Of a stretch of 64,000 nucleotides of DNA, positions 22,301-33,390 are shown piece by piece. Positions within the stretch are counted from its first letter, which is position 1. Each line of letters opens with the position of its first letter. The notes under the pieces are model-generated. The model was not told the DNA's origin. It worked only from the letters and a program-made list of their open reading frames with translations, and searched no databases. The position numbers were made by a program, and so were the translations under genes. Origin of the DNA: Dipteris shenzhenensis (taxonomy: Eukaryota > Polypodiophyta > Polypodiopsida > Gleicheniales); the NCBI GenBank assembly GCA_047967505.1, contig CM106540.1; one strand, 5' to 3'.

Positions 22301-23704
22301 TACAAGGCAAGATTGGTTGCCAAAGGTTTTGCACAGACATATGGAATTGACTATGAGGAAACTTTCAGCCCAGTTGCAAGGATGGCAACCGTGAGAGCAG
22401 TAATTGCTATGGCTGCTGCAAAGGGATGGTCTTTGCATCAGATGGATGTGAAAAATGCCTTCTTGCATGGTGACTTGCAGGAAGAGGTTTATATGATGCA
22501 GCCAGAAGGTTATGAGGATAAAGCACACCCCGATTTTGTATGCAGGTTGCGCAAAGCCTTGTATGGCTTAAAATAGGTGCCGAGGGCATGGTCAGACAAG
22601 ATAGGGCAATATCTTGTCACTATTGGATTTCAGATTTCCAATTCAGATTTTTCACTTTATGTGAAAAGGACAAACAGAGGGATTGTGCTTATAGTCATAT
22701 ATGTTGATGACTTGATTATTACAGGTGATAGTGATGCAGACATTAATGAAGTGAAGCTGCTGTTGAAGCAGAAATTTGAGATGAAGGATTTGGGAGAGCT
22801 GCGTTACTTCTTGGGCATTGAGGTTATTAGATCCCCAAGTGGGATATGGCTGTTGCAAAGGCAATACGGTTTGGACATGCTGTCCAAATATGGGATGACA
22901 GGCTGTAAGCCTATCTCTGTTCCATTGGAGCAGAATGTGAAGCTCAATGCAGAGTCAGGTGAGCTTCTTGAAGATATTACTATGTACAGGCGCATAGTAG
23001 GTAGCTTGATTTACATGACTATAACCAGACCAGATTTGAGCTATGCTGTGGGGCTGGTGAGTCAGTTTATGCAGGCACCGAGGAAGCCACATTTGGATGC
23101 GGCTAGGCGCATACTGCGGTATGTGAAGTCCACATTGCATTATGGACTGTTCTATGAAGCTGGGTGTGCATTACAGGTACATGGATACACAGATGCTGAC
23201 TGGGCTGGTATTGTCTCAGACAGGAGATCTACTAGTGGTTTTATGTTTTCCCTTGGGAGTGGTGCCATCAGTTGGAGCAGCAAGAAGCAGCCAACAGTTG
23301 CCTTGTCGAGCACAGAGGCTGAGTACAGGGGTGCAGCAATGGCTGCATGTGAGGTAGCTTGGTTACGGAAGCTACTTGCAGATATGGGACAGTCAGTTCA
23401 TGCAGCAGTTGTCATTCATTGTGACAACATTAGCAGCATCATGCTTGCTAATAACCCAGTTTATCATGCTAGAACGAAGCACATTGAGGTGCATTATCAC
23501 TTTGTGAGAGAGAAGGTTCTAGCTGGTGAGATTGATCTTGTCTATGTCAGCACTGAGGAGCAGGTGGCTGATATTTTTACGAAGGCATTGGGTACCGAGA
23601 AGCTTCGCAGATTTAGGAGCTTGCTTGGTGTACGTGAGATGGATTTGAGCTTGAGGGGGAGTGTTGAGATATCAAGCTCTATCCCCGACATATCTCCTGG
23701 ATGA
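19349..23704 (+). pseudogene. Copia-1 gag-pol polyprotein with two amber codons
   Basis: One frame of 1,451 codons from MSENLSTIV to a stop 43 bp inside the 3' LTR. Order: Gag UBN2-like domain, G/R-rich linker (RGRGRGRG), zinc knuckle CYYCGKPGHKENTC (about 20161-20210), protease WYVDSGASNHMT (about 20357), GAG-pre-integrase IWHKRIGHVN (about 20772), integrase core (HSDVW, FIDDYTRKVW, RSDGGGEY), reverse transcriptase ([17 protein letters not shown] at about 22700), RNase H (YTDADWAG; KHIEVHYHFVRE). Two TAG codons, at 21248-21250 (in TPQQNG) and 22574-22576 (YGLKQ), each replace CAG. Otherwise no frameshift is seen, so the copy is almost intact but could not make full Pol without read-through. 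Confidence 0.92.
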
Positions 23705-23960
23705 CTATCATTTATGTCACCGCCTATGTTAGTTGTACTCGTGGTGTAGTTAGACTAAGACGTATGTTTTTGGTTTTGGGTTCACATATGAACCACGTAT
23801 TCTAGGTTTTGACATATAGGGTATTTCCCTCTTCTATTGTATTGTTGTTGTGTGCAAAAGTGAAGAAAGGCTTCACCCTCCAACCTTGTGTCCTCTCTCT
23901 TTTGTGTGTTGTGAAGAAAGCTGAACTTGAGTCTCCTATCTCTCTCCCTTATTCTTTACA
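23662..23960 (+). repeat. Copia-1 3' LTR
   Basis: 299 bp, nearly identical to the 5' LTR. The target duplication GGAGC follows and gene B resumes at 23966. Confidence 0.95.
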
Positions 23961-25476
23961 GGAGCAAGCTATTTCTCACCCAAATGAGTACATGTGCATT
24001 ATTGTAGATGGTATGGATCAAAATACAACAACATTACCTCGATTCGTTAACACTCCACCTAAGCTACAAGGCAAATACTTTTTAAAGACACATCTATGTG
24101 GAGTGTTAGTGCACGGATTTAAGTTTTTTGCAGACATATGGATTGATTCCTTGCATCTACACGATAGCAATCAAGTTGTAACATCCGTTATGAAGGCAAT
24201 TCACAATGTACATGTAGAAAAAGGTCGCCTACTAGCAACTTTGAGAATACAAGTAGACAATTGCGGACGAGAGAATAAGAATGTACTCTTCTTTGCATTT
24301 TGCTCAATGCTAATCGCTCATAGAATCTTCAATGAGATTGAATTTGGGTTTTTGTTGGTTGGGCACACACATGAGGATATCGATCAGGTATTTAGCACAG
24401 TTTCAAGAGAACTAAAACACAAGGACATGGAGACAATGGATGACTTGATAAGAAAATGTGGGAGGCAAGTTGGTGGCCGTAAGGAAGGAACAATATGCTC
24501 AATGGTTGAGAGGATGTATGATTGGAAGAGCTTTATTCTACCTTTCATACAAAAAGGTGGTGATGCGCTGATTGGTCATAGCGCTCCACACTATTTTCGA
24601 TTTTTCTTAAAGGATGAAAAACGAGTGATGCAATGGCAACACTATTCTCTTGATACAAAATGGGAACCTGAAGAACCTTACTCTCTCTTAACTTCAATCC
24701 CGAGCAAAGAAATGCATCCAACATGGGCTCCTATAAAAGAATTCAGCGAGAAATCCAAAGGTGAAATAGAAGGCTTAAAAGCTTTTATTGCATACAAAGA
24801 GGAAATGCTCCGGAGATTTCCTGATTGGAAGCCCTCTTGGAAGGAACACACTACTGTTGTAATTAGCAAGACCTACCAATTGATAAAGGACCTTGCAAAA
24901 ATGCGAGAAGATGATATTAAGGCAGAACGGCCTTTATTTTGGCCAAATGTTGGTAATGACTTGCGTCCAGCATGTGGTCTCTTTGAAAATGAGTTTGAAT
25001 TGTTGCTCCCACGTCCATATTGTGGACCCAAGAAGAGAGAGTTTATGCCACAAATAGACATAGATGTCCATTGTTTTGTTGCAGTTCGACCATCGGATGA
25101 TGAACATGAGAACGTGAAGTTTTGGGTTGCGAAAGTAGTTGACGTGAGCATGGATGACCGGGGGAGAGCTACAACATTTACAGCGGTATGGTATGAGCCA
25201 AGGGGTAGGAAGGAGAACCAAGATAACAGTACATTGTATAGTAGTTGTTTGAAAAAGGAATGGGTCCCAAACCATGAAGCAATTTCAAGACTTTCCACAG
25301 AGACAGTCGTAGTATCCTGGAAATCAAGGTCAAAGAAAACAAAGAAGCACATGGGGTATGATGTAGAAGACAAAATAAAATTATTGCAACCAATTATTAC
25401 ACACATTACAGAGTTCACAAAGATGCTCGCCCGGGAGGAAGTAGAAGGAGATAGCACAAATGAAGAATGCCCATGA

Positions 25477-26240
25477 TAACACCATTCAAATATCGAGAAA
25501 GAGTGAAGGTGGTGGTGGTTGTCAGATGAGAGTGAATGAAGATGGCACCCAAGCAACAAGTGACGACAGAAAGGACATTCTGAATAAGCAAATGTTTGGA
25601 TCGCTCATCATGATAGAAAAGGACATTCAAACAAGCAAATGTTTGGATCGCCCATTTGTACTAAACTCATTGTAAAGGAAAAATTAAATTATTGAAAAGG
25701 CCACAGGAGATCCTTTGTACAAAGACTCATCCAGAGCAATATTTGTTGTAAAACTTATGACATGATAATGTAAAATTGCAAGCATAGCTATTGCTATTTT
25801 TTGGAGTACAAAAGAGGCTTTCATCATGTCTCATGTGTATATAAACCTTTTAATTTCTTGAATATTCAAGAGTGTTATAGTTTTCTGCATTGAAAGTAAA
25901 AAGAGTCTTATAGGTCTCTTATGTATACATTTTTAAAATGTTGTGAATCCTCAATAGCATGGTTTTTCATGGATTTAAACTAATAACTCGGATTTTTTAT
26001 TTTAAGAATATGATTCTTATAAACAAGAAATACAAATTTAGGATTAAATAGTATTTTTTGCATTATTTGTACAACATTGTAGAGAGATATTTTGAAATGT
26101 CTTATGTGAAAATGATAGTGCCAGAAAGTAAACTTTTGATTCTCGAATGACAGTTTCATAAAGTAAACTTTTCAGTTGGGAAGGATTTTAAGGAATAGTC
26201 CAAAAGTAGACATATGAGTCCAAAATTAATGAAATAAGTG
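25477..26240. other. B-side subterminal region of left element
   Basis: This is the 3' flank of gene B, AT-rich and mirrored at 27603-28375. A short frame directly after the gene B stop (25460-25675) is open in both copies but looks like chance read-through of the untranslated region. The terminal inverted repeat occupies the last 30 bp. Probably contains the gene B terminator; no specific signal identified. Confidence 0.5.
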
Positions 26241-26244
26241 TTAA
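26194..26244 (-). repeat. B-side terminus of left copy
   Basis: Reads inward on the minus strand from TTAA (26244-26241) as CACTTATTTCATTAATTTTGG followed by ACTCATATGTC and CTTTTGGACTA. It matches the terminus at 27599 over hundreds of bases and the A-side end at 696 over about 30 bases. Confidence 0.8.
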
Positions 26245-26681
26245 TTCATAACATCATATAAAAGCAGAGAGTTGGAGAAAGATAAGTATGGCACAGTAAC
26301 CTATAAAGAAAAGCCCTTACAGATCTACCTCAGTAGATCCACTATGTAAGAGGCTTTCTCATTTCTACAGGCACAAGAAGAATATCCAAAGAAACATTTC
26401 GATGCAAGATTCTTAGAAATTCAAGATTTATTCCCACTTACACAAAGTCACAAAGCTGGGGAATACGCCATGATATGATTCTAGATCTCATATGCAAAGA
26501 GGCAGGTAAGTTTTTGGTTGACATTTTCAATCATATAGGAGAGAAAAAACTATATGTCAGTAAAAACTCTTACACTCCTTAGTAGAGCAAAACTACAAGA
26601 CTGGGCTCAACTTTTATCCTTGCTGTTAACCAATTATGTATCCACCACACATAATGACAAAAGCTACATTGCCCATCTGTT

Positions 26682-26781
26682 GGCCAACCCTTCATTTCCT
26701 CTTCCATTTACAGCATCTTTGGTCCTACAATTAAAAAAAGCCAAAGATGCTGTAAATGGAAGAGGAAATGAAGAGTTGGCC
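26682..26781. repeat. 41-bp inverted repeat hairpin, 18-base loop
   Basis: Arms 26682-26722 and 26741-26781 are reverse complements with a single mismatch (the inner 31 bp are perfect); both contain TCATTTCCTCTTCCA or its complement. It lies within about 200 bp of the symmetry axis of the large inverted pair (about 26,922). Confidence 0.88.
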
Positions 26782-26957
26782 TGTTCAAATGGCGATACCT
26801 CTCCCCAAATAATTGCCACTTAGTCCAAGGCAAAGCAACGAATCTCTATTGATGAGGATATAAGTAGCACAAAGTTTAAGGAAATGTTTGGCACTTGCTC
26901 CAAGCAGGTAAGAAAATATTTAAAAAACATCATTTCCACTACTTTTGATTCATCATC

Positions 26958-27590
26958 TCATATTGGTGCTTCTAGTTGTATCATTTGGGCATCCACATCT
27001 AGCAACATTAGATGCATTGTTTTATAATTATCTATTGTATCCAACGTCTGTATCCAATTATTGATGTCACTTTGTGTATCCCCTTCTATGGGATTTAGTA
27101 CATTGGTAGGTACATGGGATGCATGACTGGTGGGTATAGTGGAAGAAGTGTCTTCAAAATTTCTAGGAATAGTGGGTTTGATTTCCCATGTTCCCAGATT
27201 TATCTTGACAGCGATTTCTCTATTTTGGATAGTGATCCTATCGGTTCCCCAATCATGGAGTAGCGATGCTTCTGGAAGCCATGGTATTCCCAACAATATC
27301 TGGTATTCTATGGCACCCTTGGGAAGATCCAAGATAGTAAACTGGAGCATGAATGTTACTCCACCAATTTTTGTTAACACATTGTCAACGATACCCAATG
27401 GCTTCATTTTTGTGTGTAGGCGGATGTTAAATGTGGCCTTCTACATTGGAGGTAGGCCCCATTCTTCATATAGCTCTCTTTCCAAAATGTTTACTCTGAC
27501 TCTATCATCCACTATTGCTGGGTATTGATCAAAGGCTTTATGCTCCAGTAGGATGGTTACATTTTTTATGTCATCCCTAGCACCGAATTT
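26958..27590 (-). pseudogene. Ty3/gypsy protease-region relic
   Basis: Frame 27407-26958 encodes LPKGAIEYQILLGIPWL and flanking sequence resembling the retropepsin to reverse transcriptase linker of Ty3/gypsy polyproteins, in which an LG(R/I)PWL motif follows the protease fold. The upstream continuation to about 27590 reads DDRVRVNILERELYEEWG in frame, broken by one stop near 27444. No catalytic DSG or DTG motif is visible, so it is a fragment. The right copy of the giant element inserted at its upstream edge. Confidence 0.5.
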
Positions 27591-28375
27591 TATTGAAATT
27601 AACACTTATTTCATTAATTTTGGACTCATATGTCTACTTTTGGACTATTCCTGAAAATCCTTCCCAAATGAAAAGTTTACTTTATGAAACTGTCATTCGA
27701 GAATCAAAAGTTTACTTTCTGGCACTGTCATGTTCACATAATACATTTCAAAATATCTCTCTACAATGTTGTACAAATAATGCAAAAACTACTATTAAAT
27801 CCTAAATTTGTATTTCTTGTTTATAAGAATCATATTCTTAAAATAAAAAATCAGAGTTATTAGTTTAAATCCATGAAAAACCATGCTATTGAGGATTCAC
27901 AACATTTTAAAAATGTATACATAAGAGACCTATAAGACTCTTTTTACTTTCAATGCAGAAAACTATAACACTCTTGAATATTCAAGAAATTAAAAGGTTT
28001 ATATAGACATGAGACATGATGGAAGCCTCTTTTGTACTCCAAAAAATAGCAATAGCTATGCTTACAATTTTACATTATCATATCATAAGTTTTACAACAA
28101 ATATTGCTCTTGATGAGTCTTTGTACAAAGGATCTCCTGTGGCCTTTTCAATAATTTAATTTTTCCTTTACAATGAGTTTAGTACAAATGGGCGATCCAA
28201 ACATTTGCTTGTTTGAATGTCCTTTTCTATCATGATCATAGAAATGAGCGATCCAAACATTTGCTTGTTCAGAATGTCCTTTCTGTTGTCACTTGTTGCT
28301 TGGGTGCCATCTTCATTCACTCTCATCTGACTACCACCACCACCTTCACTCTTTCTTGATATTTGAATCGTGTTA

Positions 28376-31300
28376 TCATGGGCATTCTTCATTTGCGCTA
28401 TCTCCTTCTACTTCCTCCTAGGTGAGCATCTTTATGAACTCTATAATGTGCATAATAATTGGTTGCGGTAATTTTATTTTGTCTTCTACATCATACCCCA
28501 TGTGCTTCTTTGTTTTCTTTGACCTTAATTTCCAGGATACTATGGCTGTCTCTATGGAAAGTCTTCAAATTGCATCATGGTTTGGGACCCATTCCTTTTT
28601 CAGACAACTACTATACAATGTACTGTTATCTTGGTTCTCCTTCCTACCCCTTGGCTCATACTATACCACTGTAAATGTTGTAGCTCTCCCCCGGTCATCC
28701 ATGCACACGTCAACTACTTTCGCAACCCAAAACTTCATGTTCTCATGTTCATCATCCGATGGTCGAACTGCAACAAAACAATGGACATCTATGTCTATTT
28801 GTGGCACAAACTCTCTCTTCTTGGGTCCATAATATGGATGTGGGAGCAACGATTCAAGCTCATTTTCAAAGAGACCACATGCTGGATGCAAGTCATTACC
28901 AACATTTTGCCAAAATAAAGGCCGTTCTGCCCCAATATCATCTTCTCACATTTTTGCAAGGTCCTTTATCAATTGGTAGGTCTTTCTAATTACAACAGTA
29001 GTGTGTTCCTTCCAAGAGGGCTTACAATCAGGAAATCTTCGGAGCATTTCCTCTTTGTATGTAATAAAAGCTTTTAAGCCTTCTATTTCACCTTTGGATT
29101 TCTCACTAAATTCTTTTATAAGAGCCCATGTTGGATGCATTTCTTTGCTCGGGATTGAAGTTAAGAGAGAGTAAGGTTCTTTAGGTTCGCATTTTGTATC
29201 AAGAGAATAGTATTGCAATTACATCATTGGTTTTTCATCCTTTAAGAAAAAGCGAAAATAGTGTGGAGCGGTATGACCTATCAGGGCATCACCACCTTTT
29301 TGTATGAAAGGTAGAGTAAAGCTCTTTCAATCATACATCCTCTCAACCATTGAGCATATTGTTCCTTCCTTATGGCCACCAACTTGCCTCCCAAATTTTC
29401 TTATCAAGTCATCCATCCTCTCCATGTCCTTGTGTTTTAGTTCTCTTGAAACTATGCTAAATACCTGATCGATATCCTCATGTGTGTGCCCAACCAACAA
29501 AAACCCAACTTCAATCTCATTGAAGATTCTATGAGCGATTAGCATTGAGCAAAATGCAAAGAATGAAAAGATGCCGGTGCATGCCCTCTTTGCCTCTGTG
29601 TTTCTCCAATAGAGTTAAATACTTCTTTTTTGGTCAAACCTATCGAAAGATGCATTTCTGATAGATGGGGTTGCAGTAAAGCATTTTCATAAATGTAATC
29701 TTTCAAAATTGCTGTTGCTGCAACCGTTGAGGCTCTTGTTTTGGGCCTTCCTATGTTTCCATGAATGTTAAATTTAACTCCATACTTTGCTTTATTAGCC
29801 AAATTCCAATATGTGCCATGTGATAATCCTATAATAATGCGATATGCATTATTGCAAATACTTTTTCCATTTATAAGAGGCCTTATCTGTTGTCCTGAAC
29901 TTTGCCTTCTCTTATCATTTACAAGAAAGCAAGACAATCTTGTGAGTAGGTATTCATTTCTTATGCTTCCTTTCCTTTGCCAGACATGTTCTCTACAACC
30001 GTTGATGTCATGTAAGTTAATGGATCGCATACATATACGCTTACAGCATGTAGATCGCATTGCTTTTAGCATAACATCTTCATTCATTACTCTTATTCTC
30101 TTTGGTTGCTTTTCTGGACTCATTGTCTTTTCATGCATCTGTATGTCCATTTTGGGACCTTCTGTACATTCTTATTTGGATTTGTGTAGTTCTCCTTGTA
30201 AGATTTATTTGTCACATTGTTTTCATGAGATGTTGCATCCTTGATCTTATCACTCTGACAATCAAATACTGAATATTCCTTTGTTGATGTCATCCTTCCT
30301 TTTGATACATTCTTCAAACCATTTGTAACATTAATTATTTCACAATCAAAGTCAAATACCAAATAGTCCTTTGTTGATCTCATCCCTACTTTTGATACAA
30401 TCGTAGAACCACTTGTCACAATGGCATTAGAGTGTCCAGAATGATCTTCAAACTCATCTATTCCTGAAAGAACATCACTCATTGATGCACTTTCTATGGA
30501 TTTCATAACTCCATAGTTAGTGGTGATAGATTGTCCAGAATGATCTTCGAACTCATCTATTCCTGAGAGAACATCACTCATTGATGCACTTTCTATGGAT
30601 TTCATAACTCCTTAGTCTTGAAACTCCTCTACTCCTGAGAGAACATCACTCATTATACTATCGTGCATGATTTCCATAATTCCATAGTTACTTGGTTTGA
30701 CTCCAAGAACTTTATCAGTATCCATGAAGCCATCCATGCTTGAAAATATATCACTTTTGACATCTTTGCCCAAGTTCTCAATGTGCATGAACTCATCCTC
30801 CCCGGATAAGGCATCACTTGTGAAATATTTTTCTTTCTCTGTACCAATGAACTCATCGACTTCTGATAAGACGTCAATGCTATAGTTGAGTGAATTGGAA
30901 TCATCCATCTCTGAAGGAATAGAGCTTGGTACATTGGCATATTCTTTGATGTTGTAGTATACATTATGTTTATCATTAAAAACCACATGCCGAGACTTTC
31001 CAATCTTTAAAAATTGCATGCTCCATCTCAAATCCTTACCTACCTCATAGTAGGGACCATCCAATGACATTGAGTTATCATGCATACCATCATCAATAAC
31101 TTTTTGAATTCTCATCTGTACAAATGTCCAGTGTTCCACTTGTTCAAATCCCAAGACTTGACCTTCTACTACATTCTTATTTGCAAATGATAACATTTGT
31201 AAAATATCTCCCACTCTAAAATCCAAAGATATGCACTTTGTATTCCTGATGACATGTGTTGGATAAGTCTCATCTCTGTCCCATGCAATAGATGCTTTGT

Positions 31301-31574
31301 TGGAAGTATTATAGGGCATAACATCTCCAGGGATTTCCATATCCCCACACTTATGGTTTAGCTCAACATGTGCACTAAGAATCTTTGATACGATAACCGC
31401 CACCTTATCTTTGCCAAGTCTTCTAAAGTGACAAATAGAATTTGGATCACTTTCATGGATTGTAGCAAATGCAACTACTTCTCTTTTGCAACATAGAATC
31501 ACCTCCATCCCCGGAATAAATTTTGTAGCCATCTCCTTTATGAGTTTCCTTTGCAAACAAGCTGTAACAACCAT
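28376..31574 (-). pseudogene. Gene B' (right copy of B), internally deleted
   Basis: Same start (MVVTACLQRK) and order as gene B. It retains CAA (Gln) where B has TAA, and lacks B's 1-bp deletion, so the frame from 31574 to 30612 is open where B is broken. It then has its own stop (TAA for a Tyr codon, around 30612). At about 29560 sequence matching B 18343 joins directly to sequence matching B 24291. This removes the KCNDC segment and the first two acidic motifs (VDGMDQN and VDNCGRENKN), so the putative catalytic core is incomplete. GHTHEDIDQVF remains. Further stops include TGG to TGA at about 29326, CGA to TGA at about 28907 and TGG to TAG at about 28660. The true stop is at 28376-28378. 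Confidence 0.75.
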
Positions 31575-31649
31575 TATAAAGAACTTTAGTCTCTTCTCAA
31601 TAATCTACTTTATTAATGATTTAAAAATCTAGATCTTGTTTAAAAATTT

Positions 31650-32500
31650 AATCAAACCCTAAACCCTAAACCCTAAATCCTAACCCCCAAACCCTAAACC
31701 CTAATTTGACCCTTGAAACCATAAACCCTAATTCCTAAAACCTAAACCCTAACCCCTTATTTTTAAACCCTAAATTCTATACCCTAATCCCTAATTCCTA
31801 AACCCTTAAACCCTAAGCCCTAGATCCTAAACCCTAATTCCTAAACCTAAATCCTAAACCTCTAGATCCTAATCTGTAAACCCTAACCCGTAATCCCTAA
31901 TCCCAAAATCCTAATCCTAAAACTCTAATTCTTAAACCCTAACCCTTATACCCTAACCCTTAAACCCTAAACCCTAATACCTAAACCTAAATTCGTAAAC
32001 CCCAATTCCTAAACCCTAACTCATAATCCCTAATCCCTAAACAGTAAATGTTATCTTGACTCTCTAAACCCTCAACCCTAACTAATAAAAACCCTAAATC
32101 CTAAACCCTAAGCCCTAAACCCTAACTCCCAAACCCTAAACTCTAAACCTTAAATCCTAAACCCTAACCCCCAAACCCTAAACCCTAAACCCTACCCCTT
32201 AGACCTTAAACCCAAACCACCAAACCCTAAACCCTAACCCCCAAACCCTGAACCCTAAACCCTAACCCTCAAACCTTGAACCCTAAAACCTAACTCCCAA
32301 ACCTTAAACCCTAAACCCTAAACCCTACCCCCAAACCCTAAATCCAAACCACCAAACCCTAAACCCTAACTCACAAACCCTAAACCTTAACCCTAACTCA
32401 AAAACCCTAAACCCTAACTCACAAACCCAAAACCCTAACTCACCATACCCCAAACCCTAAACCCAAACCACCAAATCCTAAACCTTAAATCCTATGAGTG
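31650..32500 (-). repeat. Telomere-like array of right copy (CCCTAAA on plus)
   Basis: About 850 bp of degenerate CCCTAAA, the mirror of 15163-16215, again just upstream of gene B'. The flanking unique sequence on both sides matches the left arm. Confidence 0.92.
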
Positions 32501-32569
32501 TTTTCAGTAATATCATTTATTTAAGTAATAGTTTTAATTAGAATTCATAAGTAGTAGTGGAATTGATAG

Positions 32570-33390
32570 TAGGAATGTGGGAATGGGAGTGGGAGTTGGG
32601 AGGGTGGTAGTGGGAGAAAGGGAGAGCGGGAGTGTGGGAGGGTGGTAGTGGGAGGATGGGAGTGGGAGTGGGAGAGGGAGTGGGAATGGGGGAGGTGGGG
32701 GTGGGGGTGGGAGAATGGGAGTGGGAGTGGGAGAGGGAGTGGGAATGGGGGAGGTGGGGGTGGGGTGAGGGTGGGAGGATGGGAGTGGGAGTGGGAGGGG
32801 TGGGGAGTGGGAGTGGGAGGATGGGAGTGGGAGAGGGAGTGGGAATGGGGGAGGTGGGGGTGGGAGTGGGAGGGGTGGGGTGGGAGGATGGGAGTGGGAA
32901 TGGGGGAGGTGGGGGTGGAAGTGGGAGGGGTGGGGTGGGAGGATGGGAGAGGGAGTGGGAATGGGGGAGGTGGGGGTGGGAGAATGGGCATGGGAGTTGG
33001 AGAGGGAGTGGGAGGGGTGGGGTGGGAGGATAGGGGTGGGAGAATGGGACTGGGAGTGGGAATGGGGGGGGGAGGGGTGGGGGTGGGAGGATGGGAGTGG
33101 GAGTGAGAGGTGGACGTGGGAGGACGCGAGTGGGTGGGAGAATGGGAGTGGGAGTGGGAGAGGGAGTGGGAATGGGGGAGGTGGGGGTGGGGTGAGGGTG
33201 GAGGATGGGAGTGGGAGTGGGAGGGGTGGGGTGGGAGGATGGGAGTGGGAGAGGGAGTGGGAATGGGGAAGGTGGGAGAATGGGAGTGGGCATGGGAGTG
33301 GGAGAGGGAGTGGGAATGGGGGAGGTAGGGTGGGAGGATGGGGGTGGGAGTGGGAATGGGGTGGGAGGATGGGAGTGGGTGGGAGAGGCC
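32570..33390 (+). repeat. (GGGAGT)n-type G-quadruplex minisatellite
   Basis: GGGAGTGGGAGTGGGA, GGTGGGGGTGGG and GGATGGGAGTGGG units over 820 bp. Mirror of 14331-15075 with a different number and order of units. Confidence 0.88.

Larger units (their letters stand above)
18540..23960 (+). mobile_element. Copia-1: nearly complete Ty1/copia retrotransposon
   Basis: LTRs 18540-18837 and 23662-23960 begin TGTTGAGATATC and end TTCTTTACA; they differ by two adjacent substitutions and one indel. Target duplication GGAGC is at 18535-18539 and 23961-23965. The primer site TGGTATCAGAGCC starts at 18838, and a polypurine tract (TTGAGGGGGAG) precedes the 3' LTR. The internal region carries one gag-pol frame in copia order with integrase before reverse transcriptase. 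It is inserted in gene B of the giant element. The almost identical LTRs point to a recent insertion. Confidence 0.95.
16302..25476 (+). pseudogene. Gene B (left copy): DUF7869-like putative transposase, split by copia-1
   Basis: Coding parts are 16302-18539 and 23966-25476. Removing copia-1 with one target duplication restores a continuous frame (FWKE-QAISH), about 1,249 residues. The start is the ATG at 16302, because the right copy begins at the same methionine. N-terminal third: five acidic D(V/A)LSGVDEF-like repeats. Middle: C/H-rich segment (about residue 510) and KCNDCDDLK (about 700). C-terminal: IIVDGMDQN (about 758), VDNCGRENKN (about 842), VGHTHEDIDQVF (about 878). These match what I recall of DUF7869 proteins and resemble the spaced acids of an RNase H-like transposase core; the function is inferred. 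Damage: CAA to TAA at 16770, a 1-bp deletion near 17213, and the copia insertion. Confidence 0.65.
696..26244. mobile_element. Giant DNA transposon, left copy (genes C, A, B)
   Basis: The boundaries are seen directly. TTAACACTTATTTCATTAA begins at 696 and its reverse complement ends at 26244, with a further shared stretch ending in TTTTGGACT and a second shared block (CTTTTGGACTA) a little further in. TTAA at both ends may be a target duplication or part of the repeat. The 25.5 kb span includes a 2.0 kb TR-GAG element and a 5.4 kb copia element, leaving about 18 kb of its own sequence. Content from left: gene C (minus), gene A with two Ulp1-like domains (minus), a simple-sequence core with telomere-like arrays, and gene B (plus, DUF7869-like). 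A mirror copy starts at 27599, which supports the right boundary independently. Inference: a large cut-and-paste element with B as candidate transposase and A as accessory protein. Superfamily not assigned. Confidence 0.7.
26245..27598. other. Spacer between the two inverted giant elements
   Basis: 1.35 kb without symmetry, so the two copies do not meet head to head. It contains a 41-bp hairpin (26682-26781) and a minus-strand Ty3/gypsy-like relic (26958-27590). A plus-strand frame at 26554-26823 spans the hairpin and is not a recognisable protein. Confidence 0.7.

Noticed and set aside
25460-25675. Separate small gene downstream of B (also at 28168-28392)
   Set aside because: It overlaps the end of gene B in another frame, and the two copies differ by indels. 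Probably untranslated-region read-through.
696-26244. Plain CACTA (En/Spm) element
   Set aside because: Ends read CACTT, 3-bp flanks do not match, and no TNP2-type transposase is visible. Kept open as an ambiguity in the findings.
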